NCBI GenBank assembly: GCA_030549495.1
Contig: JAUIRK010000992.1
Location: forward strand, 300,527 to 364,526
DNA from: Nectonema munidae
Lineage: Eukaryota; Nematomorpha; Nectonematoida; Nectonematidae
Reading direction: 5' to 3'
DNA: 64,000 nucleotides
A program made the translations under genes and the position numbers. Below are positions 49,425 through 61,800 of the stretch, piece by piece; position 1 is the first letter of the stretch, and every line of letters starts with the position of its first letter. A model generated the notes under the pieces. The model searched no databases and was not told where the DNA came from. It saw only the letters and a list, made by a program, of their open reading frames with translations.

Positions 49425-49829
49425 TTAAAAGTTCATTAAAATAGTCTATAGATTAATTTTTCACAGAATTATGTTGTTAAAAAACAGGTATGCATAAAAT
49501 AATAGTTTTAATAGTCTGACGAATCAGTTACTGCATTAAATGACCCATCAATTGTAACAAAATTAAAGAATATATTATCAATAAGTGTTTCAAATTATTT
49601 ACTAAGAAACTCTTATAAATATACAGAAAATTTAGATATATCAACATTATTTTTTTTTCTTCTAGTTTTTAAGCGGGTAAATTTGATTTTATAGATTCCA
49701 GTCACCTTATGTCTCTTTTTGATGAAAATAAAAATAAAAAATATGTTCTTAAAGATAATATTGTAATTTTGATAATTAAACGATTAAATAAATCTATATT
49801 CATTATTTTTTTAAGTTTTATATTGGTAG

Positions 49830-52800
49830 AAGTGACTTATGTCAACTGATTATAGATAATGAAGAAATTTCAAGATATCATGCAAAGATTGAGAAAATTG
49901 GTGTAAATTCGTGGACCATCAAAGATCTTAGTGTAATTTATTTAATTATCAATGTCTAGTTTTTTTTAACGTATTTGAAAAATTAATTTTAATTATAGAC
50001 AATAATATTTTAATCTTTATTTAAATTAATTAATTATTTATATATTGCATTTATATAAATTTAAAATAGATTTTTATCTATGCTGCTATAACACGGGATA
50101 GTTTGGATATAATTTTTGATCGGAAATTGTATACTGATTTTTTAAATTTCGACGATATTTTTTTTCTATTAATAAAGACAATGATTAAATTTAGATTCCT
50201 ACATGTCAGTATCAAAAATTTTAAATTTATTTTAAGACCAAAGATGGAATTTTAACAACTATATTTCTAAACCTAGGCATTTATCTAAGAATATTCCTTA
50301 AAATGCCCATTACAAATTTTCACGGAGAAATATCTTTTTCAACTTTATCTACATTGAAGAATCATCTACGATCAAATTTGAGGCAATCTAGATTGAACTC
50401 ACTCTTATTACTATGCATTGGGTCCGATCTTTTATCTTCATTTGATACAAAAAAATCATCGGTCCATTTTCTATAGAAAAAAAAGAAAACAGTTGTTTTT
50501 AAAATCTGTGATTACATTTGAAATCTATATTTTATCCTAGTTTTGCTATGATATTTTATTTTTTTTTAATATTTTATAAATTACTTTGTATAAAATATGT
50601 TTTAAAAGTACTTTAAATATAAATAATTCATTTTTTTTATTAAAAGCTTATATTTTTATTGGCTTGATATTTAAAAAGTTCTTTGAAACAGAATTTTTGT
50701 TCTTGGAAATACTTTAAATGCAATGCTATTTTTTCCAGTTCATTGTATAAACCTTAGGGGACATACTTATTGTTTTCTCTATAATTCTTTGCCAAATATT
50801 TTAAAAAGAAATTGTATCTTTTAAACTATTTTGAAACAAATGCCACCCTTTCCCCTAATTCAATTTTCAATCGTATTGGTGGTGGTAACAAACATTTCCA
50901 GTATAATTTTTTAATTGTTCTTCCTTTTTGAAAACGCCTCCCTCCCATGGCACATGTAACGTTTCGTAATACAAATGAAAACCTCCACCTCGCCCTATGG
51001 CATTATGTAATATATGTTTATCCCCACTGCCATCAAACAGCAATTTTTCTTTTCTTAAGATGATTCTTGTGAATTACCATATATGAAAGTACTCTTTTTT
51101 AGCTCTCTGAGGATTATGAGAGTACTTCACTTACATACCCTAACATTCAACATATATATATATATGCTATGCATATTAAAAAAACGCAAAAAAGGGAAGT
51201 AAAGAAGTTTGGCCTAAGGCCCCGATGCGATTAAATGTAAATTTAGATATCTAAAAAACGCAGACGATTTATATTCAAAGTCATTGAAAAAAGCAGACGA
51301 AGATGAAATTACTCATGGAGAGGAAATATTTAGAAATTTTTTAACATTGATTTCTATGCTAGTGAGCATGTTTAGACTTTAAATTTACGTGTGCTTTTGA
51401 CCCAATGTCTGGATCTACTGTGGCCTTTGTTAAAGCCAATCTTACTTAAAGGTAAACCTAGCATTTACCATTATCCACAATATCACGAGATGCGCTTTAA
51501 AAAAACTTGTATGAATAAAATTGCAATCATTTACATACTTATAAGTTTTATTGACAAAAAATTGAAGGAAATCGTAAAAACATTGCGAACTATATTATTC
51601 AAGGAAATCTTGATAAGAATAAGGATGCGATATATTTGATTTCTGGAATAAAAGACTTGATTGTTTAAATTATATTTAGCAAATATAATAAGGGCATTTT
51701 TCCTAACTAGTGTATTCGAATACATTAATTGAACTCTTTCAGTTACAGTAATCAATATGGATAAACCTTTTAAGCTTTAAATTATAGATAATGCCTTCTT
51801 ATGTAGTTATGTGTTATAAATAGGGATAACAAATTTGACCTATAAACCCTTCAAAAATTGAACTCACGGTCTCAAAAGGTTGATTTTATTTAAAAAAAAA
51901 TTTACTTAAAAAATTATTCTATAATGACTTTTGTCATTTATTATTAATATTATTATTGTAAGATACTTTTATGAAACTCTGATCAACTATACTTCAAATT
52001 TGGATAAATTAATACATCAAATGAATCGAAAATTAATTTTAAAAAATAGTTTTTAAATATCCTTTCAAAGACTTCGTCTTAAATATGAAAAATCTACCCA
52101 TAGGCTAAACAACTCATTTACCTTCGCTTGACAAATCTAATACTACTCAAATCTTTTACTACTATTTTCATTTGTAAATTTTGGACGTTTTTTTGGAATA
52201 AATGAAAAATAAGATTAGTTTTTTCATAATGATTAATTTTTTAACATTGATTTCTATGCTAGTGAGCATGTTTAGACTTTAAATTTACGTGTGCTTTTGA
52301 CCCAATGTCTGAATACTTAATTGAAGGCAGGAGGGTTTTGGCATTAAAAAAGATTCAAGATGTTTATACATATTATGAGCTTGGCAAAGCCTGGAGGCAT
52401 TCTATATGGCTCTGTGCTGTGTCAAGATGGTTTTAAATTGTCAAATTTAGTTAATTTTTAGTTATTGAAATTTCACAAAATTTAATATATGTTCTATTTC
52501 TATGTACAAAAATAATGTGTTAAAATTTTAAGACATTTCAATCAATATTTCTTATAGCACTTGATGGGTAGAAACCACACTTTTGGTATATGTGTCTATA
52601 TATATAGGTATATGTATGTATACAGTAACGTAGCCAGAAATTTATATTTGGAAGGGCCAAATGGGGCACTAATATACATGCTTACCTACTGTCTTTGTCT
52701 AAAATTAAAGCATCAAATGCTGCTTATAACAACTCTTCTCTTTGTGTTTATAAGCTCCTTTCGCTACTTGTGTCCTATTCTTTGTTAAGGAATTGCATCT

Positions 52801-55800
52801 CTCATAGCAAAGAGGAATTTTTTATTGTAAATTTGCTTTCTTATTACAGGTAGAAGGCCCATCTTAACAAAGTTAACAGTTTGATCGTTACCATCAATGA
52901 TATCAATAATTTTTCTATAATTTGATTTTATTTGCTTTATATTGTTAGTGTAAGCCCATTGTCAAAAATTAATTCATTATTTCATTTTAATTTGTAAATT
53001 TCAATTATGGTGGGGCCCATAATTTAGATGGAGGGGCCCGGCCTCAAGTGCCCCATAGCTGGCTATGTGGCTGTATGTATATATAAAGGGTTGACCACTT
53101 TGACCTAGGCACGTTTTTCAATTTATTGTGAGTAACCGTAGCGTATTCTTTAAAAAATGAACTTATTTTGTTAGAATTATTTGGCATATAATATTTTTAT
53201 GCGACTCAGACATCTTTACACGATTTCTTATCACTCATCGTATCCATAAGATTATTACCTGGATAGATCGATCAACTCTCTTAATTTTGATTTTTCGCAC
53301 GCTTCTGTGTGTTTACAATTGGTATCAATGATGCGTGCATAAATCTTTACTGAATGTATTGTTGACATTCAAGGTGGTATAATTAGCGCATCTCTAAAAC
53401 CACTTTATTATGGAAGGAATACAGCCTGCGTTTATCTACCTTTTTACCCATTTATAGTATATAAAATCTTTTAAGGGTTAAATTATGCTCATATTAAGTT
53501 CAATCATGACGTGTGATAAGTCAAAATGTAGCAAATTTTATACTGAATTTGAATATGTAAATGATTTTTGATAATTATACATTTAAAAATTAAGTTAATC
53601 TACATCTATTAAATGCTTAATTTCAACATGGATTATTATTGATTAAAAATTAGTTTCCAATCTTTTCAAAACCAAAAGGCCAATTTTTTATTCTAGCTAT
53701 AATTCTTTTCGTTACATATTGCGGTATGGAGATTATATTCATAATTTGTTCATCGTTGAAACCACTCATAACGAAAAAGATGATTATCCACTTTTATCTA
53801 TCTTTTTACCATTATTTGTTTCTTAAATTATGTAACAATCCAAGGGATATGCTAATCTCTAGAGTAAATGATTAACCTTTTAAAAAAGGATGAATGTTTG
53901 GAGGCATTAAGTAGTCATTATATTTTTATGCAACCAAATTAGAAGGAAGTCAATTTTATTCATGGAATTAAATTTGAAGGAAATTAATTTTAGTCGCGTT
54001 ATGTAATTAAAGTAGGCATTTTGCTTTGGATAATTAATAACCATTGGGTTTGTTAATAATATATATAAATGAATTCCTTGCTGAATATTAGGAAAATAAA
54101 GTTTGTTTATATAATAAGTATTTTTCAAGTTTATTCAAAATGTTATAATATTAAAATTGGATTTCCATATGTGGCTCCTCATTCTTAAATTGAACACTGA
54201 AAAAATCCTTATTTATTGTTAATACGAGGTTTTTGAAGCTTAATGGGAGGCACATATGGAAATTCACTTTAAAAAATATTATCTTACATTTTAAATAAAC
54301 TTGACTTATTGGCAAAAATCGCAAATGACCCAATATGTTGCGCAAAACGATGCACTCAGTGACCCCTTTTCGGTCCCCATGGAACTGCTTCGCGATTGTC
54401 TTGGGCACCACGGACTCCAGTTTGAATACCACTGAGCTAGAAGGTAGTGATGCAATCAGAATTACAAACAAGGTAATTTGACTATAAAATTCATGATGGG
54501 ATTGGGAGCTTAAAATGCAACTATAATGTCGCGAAATAATCGTTGCTTGTTCATTGGACAAAAATTCCTTTTTAATAAATTTTGTAAATTATAAAAAATA
54601 GTTCGCTCCCCCCAAAAAATTTGAGGATGTGTGCCTCTGGAAAAAAATCCAACTCTACACTCAGTATATACATTCTACGTATTGATCACCTATATTTAAG
54701 GTATCAACTGCAAAACCTTTTTCATTATTACCACAGAAAAGTTTTTAAGAGACTAAACACGCGCAGAGATGAGGATGTTAAAAATTATGTGTAAATTTGA
54801 TTTAAAAGCTAAAATAAGTAATAAAAAGATAAGAAGTTTATGTCAAGTAAATGAAATAAATAAAGTATTGGAAATACAAAGGTTGAGGTGGTTTGGGCAT
54901 GTAAATATAACATTTTTGGTTGATCTAATTAAAGAAGCTTATAAAAATCAAACTTTAGGTAAGAGTAAAGGTAGGCCAAATATGACATGGATAGAAATTC
55001 TCAAAAAAGACACGAGCAAAAGACATTTAACATTAGGGGATGAGCAAAATAGAGATGAATGGAGATGCAAAATAATAAAATGCCATAGTGGTAAAAACCG
55101 GCTAAACCCCTGTTGGGAACATTATTATTATTATTATTTTATATTCTATATTAAATAAAACTTATCTTGTCTTTATGAAATTTTTTCATTTGGATATTTT
55201 TATATTTTTTCTTGCAAATATGAGGAAAGATGTTTTTATAAATTTTTTTAAATTTGTGCTTTAATGGATACCTTTACTTATAAAGTATTAATCTTTTTTC
55301 ATTTTTAGAAAACTTACACTCTCGTTAACCGAAGGAAAATTTCGTCAGCAGTAACTCTAGAAGACAAAGATATAATCGAGATTCCCTACCAAATTGACTC
55401 CAAATCCATCAGTTATCACTCTTTTTTGTATCTTCATCTTTTACTTTTTAATTTTAATATTTATCCTGTTTTAGCAGATTCTCTTTTTTCAATGAGAAAA
55501 TTTAGTGAAGCATTTTCACTTTTTCTTGTAATTTCAATTATATTCGAAATATGAAAAGGAGTATAGAGATTTCTTACATTATTCTTTTACAACACATTTT
55601 TGAAAATAGGTTCAAAGACAGTATTTATTTAATCAATTCAAGTCAATAGCTTGACGCACAAATGTCAAATGCAAAGTTGGATGATAGGAAAATGTTATGA
55701 GAAAAACTTTCTTTAACCACGACCTCTCTATAACGATTTTTTTCAATACTTTCTATTGATTTATTCGACCTTCATCAAGCACCCCTCTTACCAAAGACTA

Positions 55801-58800
55801 CTTTTGATTGTTCACTTAACAATTAATTTAATTAAGTTATTTGAAATAAAACTGGGAAAAATGCGTTATAAAATGTTTAGAAGAATGGAAAACTGTAAAG
55901 GAGTGGAGTTGATCCTGCCTGCGAAAGAGTAGATAAACATTTGGGAAAAGAATGCTCCCATATTTTTTGATTGAATGTTAGTACCAATTATTATTTTTCG
56001 TTATAAGCACCTAATTGGTATAACCCATTTAAGACCACATAATTAAAAATACTAGTTTTGCACATATTTTTTTAATTTTATTGAATCTTTACAATAATTT
56101 TAACTTACAAAATAGTTTTTTAAAGAAAAAAATTTTTTTTTCTTCAAAAAATAATAAGCACTACAAATGTAGTGAATGGACCGAGGTCTATAAAAAAACA
56201 CAAAATAAGTAAATCTGAATTTATTCATAAAAAAATTAAGCTTCATGAAATTTTTGAAAGCAAGTTTTAATATGAAGTTGTTTGTTGCATTTTTTGCAAG
56301 CAATTCTACAATTTTTTTTGCATAAAACACAAATTCTGACAGGAGAAGACTGAGGTATGTGACCATAACCATCGAATCTTACTTCCTCGTGTATTTCACT
56401 TGAAGGACCCGATCGTATCCTTTTTCTAACGTGATTTCTTTTCAGCAAAATTTGAACAATCGTCCTTCGAAAATCTTCTTGAGGTTGATATTGTTCATTT
56501 ACAATATTGTTTAGTCTCCAACAAAAACAAATCCAATATTCAATGCATTTATCATCAGATTCCAGTACCATTTCTTTCCTTTGATTGAAGGTCTCCAGTC
56601 AGCAAGGCTTCTATCTAAAATATCCACACCACCCATGCAACAATTATACGACTTGATTAAATTTGGTCTTTTCACACTTGTTTTACCTTTTGATTTAGAT
56701 TTCCTATTTACAAAGTTTACAGGATAGGCGCCCTCGAAATTGCTGCAGACAGTTACGACAGAATTATCTTTCCACACAACGGCTTCCAGTTCAGCATTAT
56801 TGTAAACCTCAAAATAACCTCTAGGCTCTTTTTTTAATTTGTTGAAATCTATCAGAGAACATTCTTTCAGCCTATTTTTTCTCATAGTTGCAGTTGCTCT
56901 AAACCCTCTTTTTTCAAATCTTTCAACACTTTAAAAGAAGAGAAAAAATGGTCAAAGTATAATTTATGATTTAGAGGATTTTCAATTACTTTGATACAGT
57001 CCTCAATTACTTTAGTTCCTAAAGGAGTTTTTTCATTGCTTGTTTTGCCTTGATAAATAGAAACATAAAAAGGAATTCCTGATTTACCAGACAAAACCCA
57101 TAATTTATAACCGAATCGAATCGGTTTCCCTTTTATAAATTGTTTACAACTGTGTCTGCCAAAGTAGGGAAGCATCGACTCGTCTATTGAGAGACTTTCT
57201 TCAAAAACACCAAAACTAATCAATTTTTTATTTAGCAACTCATATAGTTTCTCTACCTTCGCCATTTTTGCTCCAAAAAGGGATGAATTGTTTGCAACAT
57301 GCAAAAAGGATTTTATTTCTAAAAATCTACGACGGCTCATCACTTCAGTCACAGCTTCACAAACTAGATCTGTGGATTTCGACCAAAAATCTTTCTCAAA
57401 AATTATTCCTAAAAAGTTATAGAGTTCTTGAAAATTTAATGTAAAGTTCAAATTGTTTTTATCAGCATGAGCATACAACAATGTTTGATCTAAAATTAGT
57501 TCAAAAATATCTTTAAAAAAATAATGAAAAATTTCCCATTCATTATGGAGATTTAAGTTTGAGCATTGTTCAGTAACTTTTCTATAAAAATGATCATTTT
57601 CTATAGAGGTAGATTCAAATATACTTCCTTTTTTCCACGCATTATTCCTCGAACCAAGATTTATTTCTTCGTTATCTAATTCGTTATCATAAAAAATTTC
57701 AACTTCACCGCAAGTTTCATCAGGTATTCTTTCATTTTCAAAATTGTCATCAACATCTTCGTCTTCACTAATATTTTGGTCATCATTCGGAGGTCCAGTA
57801 AGGATAATATCAACATTATTGAAATTAGAAGATTCTATTTGATCAATAGCGTCGTGAAGAAATAAAAATTTATGTAATCTTTTATCCATTTTCTAATTCT
57901 AAAAAATAAATATATTTTATCATGTAAATACCATCCACTACATTTGTAGTGGTAAAATATAAACATAAAAATACCTGTAAATATTATTTATAATGGACTT
58001 CAAAACTGATAGATAAAATGCTTTTTAGTATAGATGTTTCTACCAGAAAAAAAGTTTCAAAAAAATAAATGATCTAGAAAATTCCAGTTAAAAGTAGAGT
58101 GGTAAAAAGAAAAATAGCATGAAATGAAACTTTATATAAAAAAATAAATGATAAAAAATAATAAATTTATTTTTTTTTATATAAAATATCTTTTTTAATT
58201 TATTTTTCTCAAAGTATTTAAAAAAAAATAGGAATTTTAGTGGTTGATTATTTTGTAGTTTTTTGTGAAATCTTACCACTACAAATGTAGTGGTTGGTAC
58301 AATATGGGATAAGCACGTCTTAACAACGTTTAACGTATATATGATATTTGTCATCTTTTAGATACTGACTGTTATTTTGACTACTTGACTATGCCCGACA
58401 TTTTAGCATCTAAAGTGATTATTAGTTTTGTTGAATGTGATTTATTTTGTAAATTGAGATTGTCTGCAATTTTGACAGCAATAAACCCATTACGCTATAA
58501 ATTTGAGATCGATATAGAGTATGGCCACAGGAAATCGTTGACGCGTTTAACAAGTGAGTGAAGAAAAATATTTAATTCTGATTTTGCACCAAATTACCAT
58601 GCAATTGTCATTAGATCGATCAAAAGTAATGATTAACTGTAAAAAAATTTTTTGGAAAATCGAAACTTATCAAGAAAAAGATGACCCAGAAAATCATTAC
58701 TAAAATTGGCTCACTAAAAAGTCAAGATACCTGGACCTTGATAGAAAAAATCTCTATCTATTGAATTCAATCAAAATTGTGAGAACTTTGAATTAATAAA

Positions 58801-61800
58801 ATTTTCTAATGGATTCTAAAAAACATTAACATTTTTTCCCAAAAAAGATGGAGAAAAATCAAACGAAAATGTCACGTGCGGGAGATTTAACAGAAAAGAA
58901 GCGGTTAGTAACAGTAAACAATTTCTAATAAACTCTAAAGGTACCATCGTTTTCATCGAGAAGCACGATTGCGCCGCTTGTATCAAATTATGAGGAAAGC
59001 AGGCTTGATACTGGATCTAACCCAAAAACCCTGAGTTATCGAAACCTAGTATCTAACCAGCCTTACTCTCATGCTCCCTACAACATTGTAATGGCAAGCC
59101 TATAACTACTATTTCCTTTGAGCTAGTTAATCAGATCTAAATTTCATTGGATGCGAACAACTCTCTTTATTTTTTATTGCGTACTTTTTACCATAGAAAG
59201 GCATCAAGGCGCCATTTTGGATTATTATACAATGCAGCACTTTTGAGACATGTGCTATGGGTTGGGCATCCCTGGAAAGGGTCTGCAATGAGAGACATAA
59301 TTTGGCTATACCAGGTTTGCGAAAAGCTGGGGAACATGATTTGGGGGTGGCGGTACGTTGCTCAGCCAGAGAGTATTATTTTGAAGTTGGGGATTAGAAA
59401 GCACGTCCACTAGAGATATAGGCTCTAAACCAGACCCTTTTTGATGCTGTTTCGCACATAAAAGTTAAATATAATTTAAAAAAGATAAACCTGTTTGTTT
59501 AGCTCTTAACCCATTTACGACCAATGTTCCTATTTTGGAACATAAGTAATTTCATCTTCGTCTGCTTTTTTCAATGACTTTGAATATAAATCGTCTGCAT
59601 TTTTTAGATATCGTCTGCTTTGTTTTAACCCGTTAACGACCAGAATAATCAGACGATATCTAATGTAAAGCAGAAGATTTGTATTAAAGAGCTTTGATAA
59701 ACGCAGACGATTTTATTTTTGTAAAGTCGACTATAGTCAACATGGACGTTAACGGGTTAATTCTTCTTTATCTTCATTTTCTCCTTCACCTCGTACCACA
59801 ACTCCGTCATCATAAGAATTTCATCTTTGAAGAGAAAAAATATTTAATTTCTTATGGACATTCGGATATTTTTGTTAACTCATCCTTTCCGACTACGGGC
59901 CTGATTACGTGTATACTATGGGCTATAATTTTTAAAACAGTATAAAACTTTTCAGGCTAGATAGAAAGAACTAACAAAAGAGTCGCTTGTTTTTATGAGG
60001 CATTATTAGCTATAAAACTAAAAGTTTGAAGAAATTGTATGTTGTCTAGAAATTCGTCCAATATCCCTACACTTTTTTTTAATAATTCAAAAAAATGTTA
60101 CTCCTTGAGCTATGGTACATCTACTTTTGTATTTAGATTTAGAGAAAGAAAGGCATCTCTTCAAGATGTGATCGACGTTGAAAGAAGCAATAAAGAGTAC
60201 AAGTCTTATTTTTTTTTCATTTGTCATAAGTAATCCCTGTTCATTTTTTAGAAATTCTTTCCACAGTGAAATTGAATCATTGAAAATGAAAAATGTAAAT
60301 TTATTACATCTCACCTACCTCTTTCCAATTTAAATGCTCTGTTTTAACACTACGAAAGTTCACTTTTTTGTAACTAAGTTAGCCTTTGGTTTTTTAAGAT
60401 ATCGACATAAAGGTAAGAAAAACAATAATAAAGCAATCTTAAAAGCTGTATCTAAAAAAAACTTTTGAAAATAGGTTTATTTCTTATGTTACCCCATCGC
60501 TAATAATAGTTTGGGCATATCATCAGGGTCGCGAAAAGTTGGGGAGCATGGTCCTCTTACCGTTCGCACAACAACATTACATATTTTTCCAATTTTGAGT
60601 CTGTCATCAAACTTTCTAGTATTCAACACTTGTTTCATCAATGTATCAAAACTTTTCTGTTAGCTAGGTTAGGATAACATTTAATAAAGTGTTTGCAGAA
60701 TTGTCTTCTTTTACTGTTTGGTTTTTTTTTACTGTTCTATTGACAGTAGAAGTCGATTTATCTAAGTTATATTTTCCTTTCATAATTCATTTTTTATTGT
60801 CAGAGAAGCTCTTGTGTAAACGCTACATGCTTTGAAATTTTTTGCTATCTTTTTCAACCCTATTTGTCAACTTCCAAAAATGTTTATATAACTGAATAAT
60901 GCTTTTTGCACGATTCCTTATGAAAGACACACATAATTTAAAATAAAAAGCCCTGCTCAAATTGACATCAACCAAATCGTATAGAAACATTTTACAAGGA
61001 AGGGGATAAATTTAAACGAAAAAGGAGATTAATTTTTAGAAAGTACGACGAAATTTAAAAAACGGAATTGCAAAAAGGTGCCGCCGAAATGGAAATCGTA
61101 TATATCTTCATTCGAAACACGTTTTACCAGGATTCTTTTAATTAAGCAAAAATTAAAATTATTTTACCAGCTGATTTCTTCCTAATAAAATATTATCACT
61201 ACTTTATGATAATAATTTGATGTTAAAATGGTATTTAACTTGTGAACTATATCTTTAGGATAAAGAAACACATTGTGATAATGACAAATATAAACCCAAA
61301 AAATAAAATAAATATGGATGTATGCAGTTTAACCATATATAACCCATATAAATAAATAAATATGGATTTATGCAGTTAGTATTCCATTAAAATTTTATAT
61401 GTTAATTTTCCTTGAAGAAATTTAAAACTTGAAATGTATTATAAAAATTTTTTAATGTTTTTTGTGTTAACTTTTACCGACTTTTTTTAAAATTCTTTCC
61501 ATCAGTTTTTTTATTTTTGAGTTTAGTCTAATTTCATCTTTTTTTGTTAAAAGATTTTTCAACTGTTATAATTTAATCTAGTCTAGTTTAGTTGATATTT
61601 TAATTTTTTTCATTTTCAGAAAAATTTAGAAAAAAGAATAAAAAATTTGGCAATGAAGTTACGCATCTCGAATGAAAAGAATGGTAAGATTTATCTATTT
61701 TCGCTAAGTATATTTAAATTCTTGAGACTTTTGGAACTTCAAATAGTCTCGAGTCTGTAATAGTCATTTCGGATTTTTAAAATAATTTTATGATATCAGA

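Larger units (their letters stand above)
56024..58308 (-). mobile_element. piggyBac-type DNA transposon, near complete in length
   Basis: The 2,285-bp element starts CCCATTTAAGACCAC and ends ACAATATGGG, weak inverted repeats opening with CCC/GGG. ATAA sits on both sides (56020-56023 and 58309-58312), a variant of the usual TTAA duplication. It encloses the transposase remains at 56236-57889 and three copies of a palindromic motif. It lies antisense within an intron of the RNF8-like gene. Confidence 0.7.
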
